NCBI GenBank assembly: GCA_965240325.2
Contig: OZ251223.1
Span: forward strand, 3,534,001 to 3,598,000
DNA length: 64,000 bases
Direction of reading: 5' to 3'
From: Rebecca billardiae RCC1528
Lineage: Eukaryota > Haptophyta
Below, piece by piece: positions 11,701 through 23,093 of the stretch. The position numbers were made by a program, and so were the translations under genes. Numbering within the stretch: the first letter of the stretch is position 1; every line of letters begins with the position of its first letter. The notes under the pieces were generated by a model that saw nothing but the letters and a program-made list of their open reading frames with translations, had not been told where the DNA came from and made no database searches.

Positions 11701-14700
11701 TGAACTTGTCGCCGCCGCCGCTGCCGCCCGTGCCCGTGCGCATGCCGACGCCCATGCTCGAGGCCATCGGTCCCTCGTCGTCGTCGTCGGAGCCGAACAT
11801 GCCGTCCAGGGTCATCCTCCCGCCACGACCGCCAGCCTGAGGCGCAGGTGCGGCGGGCTCCCCGGCGGGCTCGGAGTCGGGCTCGCTGGTGGCCTCGCTC
11901 GCGTCACGAGCTTCGGAGTCGGGCTCGCTCGGCGCATCCACCCTCGCCATGGGCACCTTCTTGACGGCGTTGCTCAACGTGACCTCGGCAGGTTGGACGA
12001 GGGCGAGCGCGGCGGCGGCGTCGCTCAAGTACGCGTGCAGCGAGCGGATCTCGTCTCCGCCGACCTCGCGCTGCAAGCGGTTCACGTCGCGCATGCGCAC
12101 CGTCCCACGGCCGCGTGGATCAAACACCTTGTTCAACTTGCAGATGGCCTCCGCCGCCGCCGCCAGCGCCTGCGGAACCTGCTGCTGCTGGCCATTCGAC
12201 GACGAGCCGCCATCCTCGATCGCCGACGCCGGGGTGGGGCCGATCTCGGGAGTCCGGCGCTGGCGCTGGCTGCCGCCGTCGCCCGCGGCGCTCGCCTCGG
12301 CGGAGTGGCGCGCGAGGATCTCGATGAAGAGCCTGGACGTGAAGAGGATCGAGCATCCGAGCTCGGAGAAGAAGACGGGCTTGGACACCGAGCCGAACTG
12401 GGGCGCCTTGTTCATCTCGGCCAGCGCGTGGCCGAGCGAGCTGCGCCGACTCGTCGACGGCATGGCGTTGCCGTTGAAGCCCGAGGCGGGGGGGTCGTCG
12501 TTCAGCAAACTCTCGCCGGACTCGACCGCTTGGCGTGCCATCTGCTTCATGCGGTAGCGCGCACGCAGGCTCGGGCTGCCCATGGACATGCGCGAGCCGC
12601 CACCGCGCGGCGCCATGCGCGGCGTGGTGCTGGTCGTTGGCGGCCTGCTGCCACCTTGGGGGCGCACGTCGGTGGAGAGCTTCTGGGCGACGGCAAAGAG
12701 CGAGGCCCCCGTGATCGAGCCGCGGCGCATCATCTCCGCCAGGGCGGGGTCCTCGCGCGAGCGCAAGATCATCGCCGCGGCCGCGTCGAGCTCCTCGTCA
12801 CCAGAATCGCCGCCGTCGCCGTCGCGCTGCGGGGCGCTCCGGCCGGCAAAGCGCGCCACCTCGCGGTACACCTCGTCGACCACGTCCGACGCCTGCGCGT
12901 CGGTGAGGCCGCAGTCGCCGGTGAGAAGCTCCTTGAGCGCCTTCTCCTCGGCGCGCACCCGCTTGGCGCGCGAGAGGTGCTCGAACGTGTCTGCCGCCAG
13001 CCGCGACTGGAATGCCTCGCGCAGCATCACGAGGCCCTCCTCGGCGCTGGGCAGGCGGAGGATGAACTGAAAGAAGTTCTTGCTCGAGTTGTCCGCGCCC
13101 TGCGTCGGCGAGCCCGCCACCTCGCCCGCCGTCTCGCTCGCCTCCGAGTCCGAGCCGTCGTCGTCGTCGAGGTCGTCGAGGTCCTGCTCCGACTCCGAGT
13201 CCGAGTGCTCGGCGTACGTGTCGAGCCACGCGTCCGTGCGGCGGAAGAGCGCGCGGTGCAGCGTGCGCGAGGTCTTGTTGAGGGCGTGCAGCTCCTCCGC
13301 CAGCTCCTTGAACGCGAGGCCGCTCATGTGGCGCAGCTCGAGCTTGAGCTTGCGGTAGCGGTGCCGGCTCTCGGAGCGCGCCTTGAGCTTGCGGTCGATG
13401 TCGTACACCTTCAGCTGGCGCGCCTGGTCGTACACGGCCTTGATCTCGGGGTCGCGCGCGTACTGCTCGGGCAGCTCGGCGCCGCACACGCGGATGAGCA
13501 TCGCCGCCATCTCGGCCGAGTGCCGCAGCGCCTCGACGAGCGGCGGCGCCCCCCAGCGGTCCTTGGCCATCACGTCCGCGCGCGCGCTGATCAGCACGCT
13601 CGCCGCCGAGATGGAGCCGGTCGACGCGACGACGTGGAAGGGCGAGCGGTGGTCGTAGTCGGCGGCGTCGATGCAGATGCCCATGTCGACGAGGAAGCGC
13701 ATGGCCTCGATGTCCACCGCCTGCGCCGCCTCGCGCAGCGCGGCCGCCATCCGCAGAGGGTCGGCCTGCGAGTTGGAGCCGGCGAGGAGGCGCGCCGCGT
13801 GCAGGTGCTGGTTGCTGATCGCGTCGTCGAGCGGCGTGCGCCCGCGGAGGTCTCGCGCGTTGACGTCGGCGAGGTGGCCGACGAGGTGCTCGACGACGCG
13901 CACGTTGCCCTCCGCGGCGGAGAGGTGCAGCGCCGTGCGCTTGTCGTAGTTGGCGGCGTTGATCTCGCAGCCGTGCTGGAGCAGCATGGTGATGAGCGGG
14001 AGGTCGCCCGAGCTCGCCGCCTGCAGCATCCACGTCGTCATCTGCTCGTTGTCGAGCACGGCGCCGTACTCGGAGAGGACCTCGACGACCGTCTCCTGCC
14101 GGAGCTCGAGCGCGTCGCGCATCGGCGTCGCGCCCCACCGGTCGCGCACGTTCACGTCCACGCCGAGCTCGCAGAGCAGCTCGAGCACCTTGCGGTTGCC
14201 CTCGGCCGCGGCGAGGTGGAGCGTGGTGCGCTGGTCGTACCCGGCCATGTTGAGGTCGAAGCCGCGGGCGGCGAGCGCGCGGACGGACTCGACGTCGCCC
14301 GACATCGCGGCGGTGGTCAGCTGCACGAAGGCCGCCTGGTTGCGCTCGGAGATCGCCTTGCGGATCATCGCGCGCAGCTCGACGTGCTCGGGGTCCTCGT
14401 CCTCCGTGCGCAGGCCGGTCGCGAGGTCGTGGCCCTGCTTGCTCAGGTTGAACTTGCGCAGGATGATCTGCACGATCGCGTCGGCCTGCTCGGGGTACGA
14501 CTCGATGATGGTCTCGTAGTCGTCCACCGGGAGCGTGAGCAGCGTGACGTAGCCGCTCGCCGTCGCGACGACCGTGTAGGGCTGCGCGCGCGCGCGCGCA
14601 GCCGGCCGCGCGAGCGGTCGGGAGCAAAGCGCGCGCGCGCCAGCGGGCGCAAGCGGTCAGCGGCTCGCCATCGGTCGGCCTTTGGGCGGGCGCGGCGCGG

Positions 14701-16371
14701 GTACGCTGCGGGGCGCTCGCGCGCGCGCGCGCGCACCTGGTGGATGCCGATGAAGAAGGCGAGCTCGCCCACCACCTGGCCCGGCCCGAGGTCGGAGCGG
14801 ACGGTCGCGATGCGCTCGTCGCCCCTCTTCACGTGCAGCGAGCCGCCGATGCACCAGATGAGCTCGGCGGCGCCCTCGCCCTGCGCGATGATGCGCTCGG
14901 AGGGCATCACGAAGCGCTCCTTGAGCACGAGCACCACCTGGTTGAGGAACTGCGCCGAGCACGAGTTGAAGATCCACGTGCCCTGCATCTCGTCCAGGTA
15001 CTGCGCGGCCGCGACCTGCGTGCGCAGCGACGGCGGGAGCTGCTCGAAGATCTGCGCCGTGCTCGAGGCCTGCTTGCCGTGCTGGAACTCGAAGTGCGAG
15101 CGGATGCTCGACGCCACCGCCGGCGGCAGCGCGCGCGAGTGCACGTACTCGTCGATGGCCTTGAGCAGCTCGCGGAAGCGCACGGTGTTCTCGTCCACGC
15201 GCACCAGATAGTGGAAGAGCGTGCCGAGCACGAACGCGTAGAAGACGATCTGCGCGATCATGAGGAGGATCGAGAAGTTCTTCTCGCTCTCGCGCGCGGT
15301 GAGGATGATCGACGCGTACCCCATCGACGTGAAGCCCGCCCACGCCATGTACGCCGACATCATGTACTGGCCGAACGCGGACGCGCTCGTCGGCTCGAAG
15401 TAGTGGTTGCCCGTGAAGTGAGGGAACTGCGCCGACCACGACGGCATCGTGTGGCTGTCCGCGTCCCAGTCGGCGAGCACCCACCAGATGCACGCCGCCC
15501 AGTGCGGCACCGAGATCAGCACAAGGCAGAACTTGAAGACCGCGACGAAGGTGACGTTCGCGTTGAGGTCGGTCGTGAGCTCCTGCACGAGCTGCGTGAG
15601 GTCGTACGCGCGCATGCACCGCACGACCTGCGCGGCCATCCACGCCGTCTGGTCGCCGGTGAAGACGAAGAGGACGCGCGCGGCGTGGAGCACGACGACC
15701 GTGAGCACGTCGCGCGCGATCCGGCGCGGGGTCAGCTTCGGGAGCGATGCGGTCGCCTCCTCCTCCTCGACCGCGGCCGCGCCCTGCGAGCCGGCGCGCT
15801 GAGCGCGCGCCGCCCCCAGAGCCATCAGCGCGCGCCGGCGGCTCACGTTGATCAGGAAAGCGATCTCGTAGATGTCGACGACGATGTCGAGGACGATGAC
15901 GCCGACGTCCATCAGCATCGCCTTGGCGAAGGCGAAGCGCAGCGGGATGAGCAACTCCTCCACGGCCAGCACGCCCGGCCGCAGGGCGCCGAACCGGCGG
16001 AGCGTGTTGCGCAGCACCTCGCTGTCGAGCTTGGAGAGCAGGCGCTTCTGCTCGCCCTGCGACTCGAGGCGGGCGGTCTCCTCATCCGTGCTGATCACCA
16101 CCTTCCAGGTCACGCGCCGCTGCTCGCCGCGCCGCCGCCCGGCCTTGTGCTTGAGGATCGGCTTGTGGGGCGTCGCCTTCTTCTTCGGGCTCGACGTGCC
16201 AAACGGCCCGACGGGCAGGAGCGCGATCGACCCCTGGTGGTCGTCCGCGCCGTGCGACAGGCGCCCGCCACCGCTCAGCCGCTTGGCGAAGGACACGGAG
16301 GCCCGCTTGATCCCGCCGCCGAGCCCGCCGCCGCGCGACGGCTTCGAGGAGTCGCCAGCGTCCTCGCCCAT
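1..16371 (-). CDS. Giant ion channel-ankyrin-(LOV-RGS-LOV)n photoreceptor, 3' end beyond window
   Basis: The start is the ATG at 16371 (ACCATGG context). Exon 1 is 14737-16371; a 155-bp GT-AG intron (14582-14736) splits the nucleotide-binding fold between GELAFFIGIHQ and PYTVVATASGYV; exon 2 is open from 14581 to base 1, giving at least 5405 residues. Order: basic N-terminus (1-130); channel with S2 at about 145-172, S3 219-237, weakly charged S4 243-260, S5 277-299, pore GFTSMGYASI near 342-355, S6 365-390; CNBD homology 460-600 lacking the usual phosphate-cassette Arg; ankyrin repeats about 628-890 (RTTLHLAAAEGN); acidic, low-complexity linker; then from about residue 1535 alternating LOV and RGS-like domains. 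Every LOV has GRNCRFLQG plus the NYRK-G and F-N-L flavin contacts. The RGS-like segments read ASFRQFLQRT, LDFFLEAKKL, FPKWIKSGGC. The channel resembles EAG/plant AKT families; RGS-LOV pairing is known in fungi and algae. Light gating and Galpha regulation are inference. Confidence 0.87.
562..642 (-). repeat. 12-bp in-frame minisatellite encoding MAQP/MSQP tetrapeptides
   Basis: Tandem 12-bp units (plus-strand ggctgcgccatc or ggctgcgacatc) encode alternating Met-Ala/Ser-Gln-Pro in the linker between LOV-B and the next LOV-A. There are about six units here, five near 2456-2525 and 4342-4412, two near 6230-6262, two near 9905-9940 (one altered), and none in the divergent linker at 8070-8220. This accounts for most of the unit length differences (12 and 36 bp). 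A Gly/Met/Pro tract and a poly-Gly run flank it, so the segment is presumably disordered. Confidence 0.85.
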
Positions 16372-18242
16372 GGTCAGTGTGCCCGTCCGGGGCGCCGATG
16401 CGGCCCGCACCAAATGTTCGCGCCCGACCGCAATAGCTAAAGACGGGCGGGCGCGCGGGCGCGAACTTGTGAATCAAATCTCGCCTGATGTGACCGTGAC
16501 CTAAACCGATTATTAGCCGAAGCGCTTTCGCATCATCATCATCTCGCGCCCACCCTCTCAATATCTCCACGAGCTCTCGCGAAGGTTTCGTCCGCTTTTC
16601 CCGCCTCCGCGTGGCAATAATAATAGAGTTGCGACGATGCACATGGCGTCGACGCGTCGTCTGGAGATCCCCGATTCCCCCGCCGGTTCGCACTCAGGGC
16701 CCTCAAATGCCGTGCTGACCGTTTCATCGAGGCCATTAGTCTACTCTACAAGTGACTACAACGAATGTACTAGATGAGATGCCGGTTCGCAAGGCTACCT
16801 GAGCGCAAAGGTATCTGAGCGAGTCAATGTCTCAATGACCCTGCCTGGATCGAGCGCGTCGGACTCACCCAGCACGGGCCGGCACGGGCGCAGCACAGCC
16901 GCGATGACAACTTGCTGCGCTAAGTCAGCCGTGTCGGCCCGCGGCGGCGGGTCAATACCGCGAATACGTGTGCATACCGCGGTAAGCTAGTTTGACCTGA
17001 TTAGGCCCGCGACCCGACACTCGTCGCCACCGTGCCGATATGCGCGCCGACGGACTGGCACCGGGCCCGGGGCAGGCTCCGCGCCGAGCGGCACAATGCG
17101 TGCTTTCCGCCCCGCAGTCCGAGACCGCCGAGAGTCCGCGGCGGGGACTCGCCCAGACACGCGTGGGGGCTGCCGTCTACTCACAAAGAATACAGTCCGG
17201 CCGTCCCGGGGCCTGCATCCGCCCATAGATCCAGTCGATGGGCGCAGGTCGGCCGTGAAAACTCGGTCCGGGTGAAGTCTACTAGCTGGCAGTGGCAGTC
17301 TGGCAGCAGTATCAATCAGCCTCAGGCGGCCATGCGGCCGTGCGCGGCCGCGGCCGCGGCGGACGGCGTCACCCCGCCCACCCGCGGCGGCAGTCCGTGT
17401 CGCAGTGTGAGAGTGGGAGCCGTCGCCGCCATCATCCGACTACTCTGTCTGAGCAACCTAGTGTCCGAGTAGGCGGTCTGTCTCGTCGGTTGTCTACTCC
17501 ACCGGGCCGAACGTCTACTATTGTACCGCTAAGCTAACTAATTGCGGCGTATCCGAGTCGGTCTGCTGCTTGCCAGCTTGGCCCAGTATTAGCCTGGCCC
17601 TGGGCCTCAGTGATCTTCGGCCACGGGCCGCCCGCCACCAGTGACCAGGGCTACGCGCCTAAAGGGCCGGGCCGCGTCACTGGCGGCCATTAGGGTTCTT
17701 ATTAGCTAATGACCTTAGCTACAGTTGTAAACTGCCTTTTATACTACGGTTACACTTATGCAGAACTCCGGGGACTCGGGAACTCGACCGTAACCTGTCC
17801 GCGGTCCGGTAGCTACGGCTTGAGTCCGCACTGACCGGTCCGTTAGCTACGGACTAGAGCTCTACATACGGTCTGTCCGTGCACCGTCGAGCGTCTCCGC
17901 GCGGACCGTGAGTGAGTCGTGACTCACGGCGTTACCGTTTACTCGATCGGTCTCGTTGAATAATACTCGGCCCGAGTCGGCCTGTCGTCGGCGCGTTTAT
18001 TAGTGCGGGCCGCGCGGGTCGTAAAACGACTGATGCTAAAGAGTCCTGCGGCGCGCCGCGGCGTCAGGCGTGCTGGCTGGCGCCGTGCACGGCCCTGGCG
18101 CGCCAGCGCCACGGTGAGTCCTCGTCGAGACCGCCGGTCGGAACTTATTACTGAATTATCACTTGATCCGCATGCAGCGGAACCGTGAAACTCGACTGAT
18201 GGTCACGCCGGAGGGTCACGCCGGCGAACGCCAGTTATAAAT

Positions 18243-18291
<49 letters not shown>

Positions 18292-18857
18292 CATACCACG
18301 TCGTTCATAATATATATATTGCTTTTAATTGGTTAATATATATACTACTTATGAATTATTGCGCCCGCGATCCGCTCACGGTCATGGATGGCCGATTGCG
18401 GGACTAGCCGAGCCGCGACGGGTCGACGACATTCGCACGCGTCAGGCGCAGTCTGACAGCGCAGTACGGCTATAGTGACACTGATAGCGCGGCCCCCGCC
18501 GGGCGCGCGGCCGCTGGCGAGCCAGAGTCGGTGCTGATCGGTCCAGAAGGCATAAGCGGCTGGTAAGCTAACGGCCGGATAGTATCGCGGAACCGTAGTC
18601 GCCGCCGACAGGCACCCAGGCCTATCAGCCCAAACAGCCCGCGACACAAACCTGCCACTGTCCTCGCGACAGAACGCGTGCTTGAAGAGGCCCAAGCACC
18701 GAGAAAGTTCATAGGCTTCGATCATTATGAGACAGTGCCAGCCACAGGCAGCACGGATGCGGCCTCCGACTCCGAGCCCGTGCCGCCAACCGCATTGTCT
18801 GAAGCCGAGCACCACGAGTTCACAGTCGCTGCAGGAGACCTGACACACTGGCGCCCA
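16372..18857. other. Gene-poor spacer
   Basis: This 2.5-kb stretch upstream of the LOV channel has lower GC than the genes. Its ORFs are short, unrelated in frame and resemble nothing I know. The first few hundred bases before 16371 should hold the channel promoter and 5' leader, but I see no element I can name. It includes the AT microsatellite near 18.25 kb. Confidence 0.5.
18246..18289. repeat. (AT)n dinucleotide microsatellite
   Basis: A perfect AT run of about 44 bases, followed within 100 bases by two shorter TATATA tracts. It lies in the spacer downstream of the thioredoxin gene. Confidence 0.95.
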
Positions 18858-19292
18858 TCAGAGCCCGCGGCGTTCGAGCGCCGCAAGCCGCTTCTCGCGG
18901 TCAGACATGGCGGTGCCCTCCGCTGATGCGCCGCCGACCGTCTGCCCCTCACCGGCCGATGACCACTTGTCGCCGCCATGCTGCTGGACCATGGCGCGCA
19001 GCGCGGCTTCGTTCGCGCCGCGGATCATGCCAACTTCCTGCTTGTCCTTGTACGTCTTGAACGTCGGCATGGCCGAGATGCCACACGCAGCTGCAGTCTC
19101 TTGGTTCTCATCCACATCAACCTTGACAAAGACAACATGCGGGAACTCCTCCTGCAGCTTCTCGAAGACCGGAGCGATCATCTTGCATGGACCGCACCAC
19201 GTTGCCGTGAAGTCGACGACCACCGCGCGGCCCTCGGCTGCCGCCTTCGCGAGGGCGTCGTCGAACTCCGCTTTCGTGGCGAGCTGCCGCAT
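18858..19292 (-). CDS. Thioredoxin with C-terminal extension
   Basis: 144 residues from the ATG at 19292 (MRQLATKAEF). The redox site is WCGPCK in the context VVVDFTATWCGPCKMIAPVF; the cis-Pro lies in ISAMPTFKTY; the fold is complete (FVKVDVDENQETAAACGI). It is a dithiol-disulfide oxidoreductase, closest in look to cytosolic h-type thioredoxins. After the domain comes a tail of about 35 residues ending MSDREKRLAALERRGL, a basic helix that plain thioredoxins lack and that may be a docking segment. The frame stays open upstream to a possible MASAILRPWRRVY start (a basic, Pro-rich leader that could be an organelle peptide), but this runs into the foldback element, so the 19292 start is preferred. 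Confidence 0.85.
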   Translation of the reverse strand: MRQLATKAEFDDALAKAAAEGRAVVVDFTATWCGPCKMIAPVFEKLQEEFPHVVFVKVDVDENQETAAACGISAMPTFKTYKDKQEVGMIRGANEAALRAMVQQHGGDKWSSAGEGQTVGGASAEGTAMSDREKRLAALERRGL

Positions 19293-19398
19293 ATTGCCAC
19301 CGTCGTTCGGGCGGGGCGGTGGGCGTGGCTTCGCAGGCGGCGGAGGCGGCTGATCCGCTCCCGGTGGGTAAACCCGCCGCCACGGCCGCAAAATGGCG

Positions 19399-22300
19399 GA
19401 GGCCATTCCACCGAAATCAGCCGGCGGCGGGTGGGGACCCCAGAAGCGCCTTCGGGTGGGGAGGTCCCCACCCGAGCGCGCACTCGGGTGGGGAGGGCGA
19501 GCTCCGCAGTGCGCGGCCGCCGGCGACGCGCACCGCGGTCGTCGCTCGAGTCTCCGCGGCGCGCGCGCGAGTCTGCGCGGCCCGCGCGCGCGTCCTACGG
19601 GCGCGCACGGCCAATCTGCCCTCGCGCGCCGCTGGCTGCGCGCCTCTCCGCCGCTCACGCCGCTCGCCAATGGCCCGCGACTGCGCGTCGGCACGTTTGT
19701 CCGCTGCGGCCGACCGCGAACGCGCACAGGCGGGCACAAGGAAGTCGGACGATGATTTGCTGTCGTGTTGTGCGCGGACCATGTGTATGCGCTTCGCCCA
19801 GCCGCGCGCGTCGGTCGCGCACGCCGACCAAGGCGAGCTCGAGCGCGCGCGCAAGCTGGCGCTCGCGCGTTTTGGACCCATGAAGGTGCCAGCGACTCGA
19901 GCGCGCCCAAGCGTCGGTAGAGCGCGCGCCGCGCTCGCGCGAGGAGCTGTGTGGTCGCAGATCGCCCGCACGCTTGCGCCCTGGGCGATCCGCGCCCTCG
20001 CATGCGCCAGCCGCGCGAGGCAGCGGCGCGTCGCACATGCCGGCACCTGTAGCCTACTCGATGCCATTAGACAACGGTGCTAGTCAGTCTGAGTCATAGG
20101 CTGAGACAAGGGGACAGCATGCTCGCGGGACCAAGAGCGTGTCAGACGCGGGCATTGTCACTTGAATATTGGCGCAGGTACGCTAGTTTCGGCAGTACAT
20201 TGTACGCACGCGTCGCGGCCACACCTCGTTGCATCTTGGCCGCCTGCGCTGTGGTCGACAGCGCCGTTCACAGCGAGCACATTGTCACACAGCGCCGCCT
20301 CAGACGCACGCCACTCCCGAATTGGCCACGTGCTGTGCCACTCACTCTGGCTGGTAAGCGCGCAAGAAGGCTGTGCGCGCAGAGTGTGTCCAGCTGCGCC
20401 GTGTTCCCGAGCACGGACCGCAGCAGCTGGGAGTTGGCGCAGGAGTCCGGACTGCGTGGCGCTGGCGCGGCGAATGCGCATCGGTGCGGCGATGGCGGTG
20501 CGTCAGGCACCGCCGATGGCTCCGCGGCGGCAAGTTCGTCCGGCATAGCCATCAGCTCTGTCTGAGACACTTCAGGCGCAATGACCGCACGCGCTCGTCA
20601 AGGCAACCGCATTGGCATCCAAGTCGTCCACGGCGGCAGCCTGGCACTGACTGGGACGACAAAGGCGCGGCGTCAGAGGCACTGAGTCGACACGACCGTG
20701 GCCGCCCGTGCCACCTCTTCGCCGCCGACACGCCGTCAACCGAAGATGAAGGGGCTGCTCGCAGCCGCCGAGGCCGCCGTTAGCCGGTCTACCATCCTCT
20801 GCGTGCAGACTGCCACGAGGATGCGTGGGCTGCGGCCTGCGAGCACCGGCCGTCAGGCGGCCAGCCACCGCGGCGGCCGCAGGCCGATGCTGCTGATAAA
20901 AGCGCGGCGGCGCTGCGCGGCCCAGCGCAGCCCGTGTGACCTGAGCCTTGCGCGCCACGGCAGGCCGCGGCGGCGACAGGCCAAGTGGGCCGCGCGCGCG
21001 CGTCGCCGCGAGCCACCACGGCCATCGGACTCGGTCTCATCCAGAGTCTCGCCGCAGTCAGCGGGCGGGCGCCGACGGGCCCGCCGACCGATCCCAGGGC
21101 AGGCGGCCGCGCGGCCGAGGCCGGTCCGCTGCGATGGCATGCGCCGTGCAGCCCGCACCGAGTGCGGTTCAATCACGACCACGACAGAAAGCTGCTCAGA
21201 GGCGTCGTACGTCAAGCCCCGTGCTCCATGCTGAGCCATCGTCACGGCGCCTGCCATACATCAACGGCTGAGGGCCCTTGCCACTGAGTCGTCATCGCAG
21301 CATGAGTCGATCAATCAACACGCATCGTTGCCGCCTAGCGCCCAAGTTGCTCCTCGCCCACGCTCGCGTCTGCATCGATGCTGTGCAGAGCAGCACTCCT
21401 TCGGCTATCGCTGGCGTTAATTGCGAACTGCGCACGCAGCGAATCCATTCGAGGTGAGTACGCGTCGCGCTGAACGCCCGAGTCAGTACCGGCCTGTACG
21501 CGTCCTCGGCATGACAGCCGGAGACGATGGTGGTGTCGTGTGGCGACTGGATGCGCAACCCTCACCTGGCGACAGCAACGCAGCGCGGACTTGGGGAGTC
21601 TGTCGTGACGATTCTGCTGATGTGCTATCCAAAGACGAAGCACGTGCGAGGATCAGAAGAGGCTTAGGTGCGCCACCGCGCTGGTACACAACCTACCCGT
21701 TCAAGTGTACGCCCTGCGCGCCGTCCGCATCCTCGCGCAGGCTAGCACACAGCTGAGGCTCAGAGGCACACCAGCTGCGGCCGCTGCACGCAGGCTTGGC
21801 GCGCGCCGCGCTCGCGCGGCCGGCATGTGCGACGCGCCGCTGTCTCGCGCGGCTGGCGCATGCGAGGGCGCGGATCGCCCAGGGCGCAAGCGTGCGGGCG
21901 ATCTGCGACCACACAGCTCCTCGCGCGAGCGCGGCGCGCGCTCTACCGACGCTTGGGCGCGCTCGAGTCGCTGGCACCTTCATGGGTCCAAAACGCGCGA
22001 GCGCCAGCTTGCGCGCGCGCTCGAGCTCGCCTTGGTCGGCGTGCGCGACCGACGCGCGCGGCTGGGCGAAGCGCATACACATGGTCCGCGCACAACACGA
22101 CAGCAAATCATCGTCCGACTTCCTTGTGCCCGCCTGTGCGCGTTCGCGGTCGGCCGCAGCGGACAAACGTGCCGACGCGCAGTCGCGGGCCATTGGCGAG
22201 CGGCGTGAGCGGCGGAGAGGCGCGCAGCCAGCGGCGCGCGAGGGCAGATTGGCCGTGCGCGCCCGTAGGACGCGCGCGCGGGCCGCGCAGACTCGCGCGC

Positions 22301-22461
22301 GCGCCGCGGAGACTCGAGCGACGACCGCGGTGCGCGTCGCCGGCGGCCGCGCACTGCGGAGCTCGCCCTCCCCACCCGAGTGCGCGCTCGGGTGGGGACC
22401 TCCCCACCCGAAGGCGCTTCTGGGGTCCCCACCCGCCGGCTGATTTCGGTGGAATGGCCTC
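19399..22461. mobile_element. Foldback-type element with 646-bp inverted arms and 5-bp target duplication
   Basis: The left arm 19399-20044 and right arm 21819-22461 are inverted copies (both start GAGGCCATTCCACCG when read inward). I found one base difference (A/V in the shared read-through) and one 3-bp indel. The outer ends are flanked directly by TGGCG at 19394-19398 and 22462-22466, as a target-site duplication would be. The 1774-bp centre (20045-21818) has no transposase, integrase or reverse-transcriptase motif that I can recognise, so the element looks non-autonomous. The GC-rich arms carry long meaningless ORFs. The insertion lies 107 bp upstream of the thioredoxin ATG. Confidence 0.7.
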
Positions 22462-22466
22462 TGGCG

Positions 22467-23093
22467 GAGTGCCCGGGCTTTGACCAATACCTGGTACCCG
22501 GACTCCTGACGAGTGTGGAGAGCTCTTCCTCCGAGAACGATCTCCCGCAGCAGCGTCTGAGTCTCGGAGAGACTGAGACTGATCAACCCACGAGTGAGAG
22601 ACGACTGACGAGTGCCGTCGAGTCACGAGAGCGCTGCCTACGACAGCCGCCTGCCGCGCTCCCTTCTGTCTGAGTGACTCAGTCCCTTCATCATTCAGTG
22701 ACAGTCATTCTCGCAGACGGTGACTCGGCAGTCGACGACGCCGTGACTCAGTCCCGCGGGTCATCGGCAGAGAAGCCCGGAAGGGACCGGGTACAATTCC
22801 GAGCTAATTCCGACGAATAAATCCAGGCTCCGTGTCTTGACACGGTCCGTGACCGACGCCGACGGTGACCGTAATTCTAAGCCGATTATAAATATAATGT
22901 GCGAGCTAGTTGGGGAGTCATCAGCAGGCCGCCTGCCTCGGCCCGGACCCGGACCCGGTCTTCATCTTCCGATTGATTCATCAGAATCATCAGATTGCGC
23001 GGCCCGCGACGGACGACTCGGCGGCGCTCGGCCAGGCCGCTCCACGGCGGTCCAGCCTGGCCCTGGGTCACAGTCAGCCGTCGTCGGTGCCAG
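22467..23093. other. Spacer, no gene seen
   Basis: Between the foldback element and the next candidate gene. It is rich in short GTGACTCAGT / TCAGTGAC-like words around 22.67-22.77 kb, with no convincing coding frame. Confidence 0.4.

Noticed and set aside
12798-14627. A 609-codon minus-strand ORF near the channel
   Set aside because: It overlaps the ankyrin region in another frame and reads as Arg/Ala low complexity; the in-phase frame after the intron gives ankyrin repeats.
11087-15211. A 1374-codon plus-strand ORF
   Set aside because: Antisense to the channel, ankyrin and first LOV exons; no recognisable protein.
19417-20067. Matching ORFs of about 215 residues in both arms of the inverted repeat
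   Set aside because: Their identity follows from the arm duplication; the proteins are Arg/Ala-rich with no domain and open in several frames at once.
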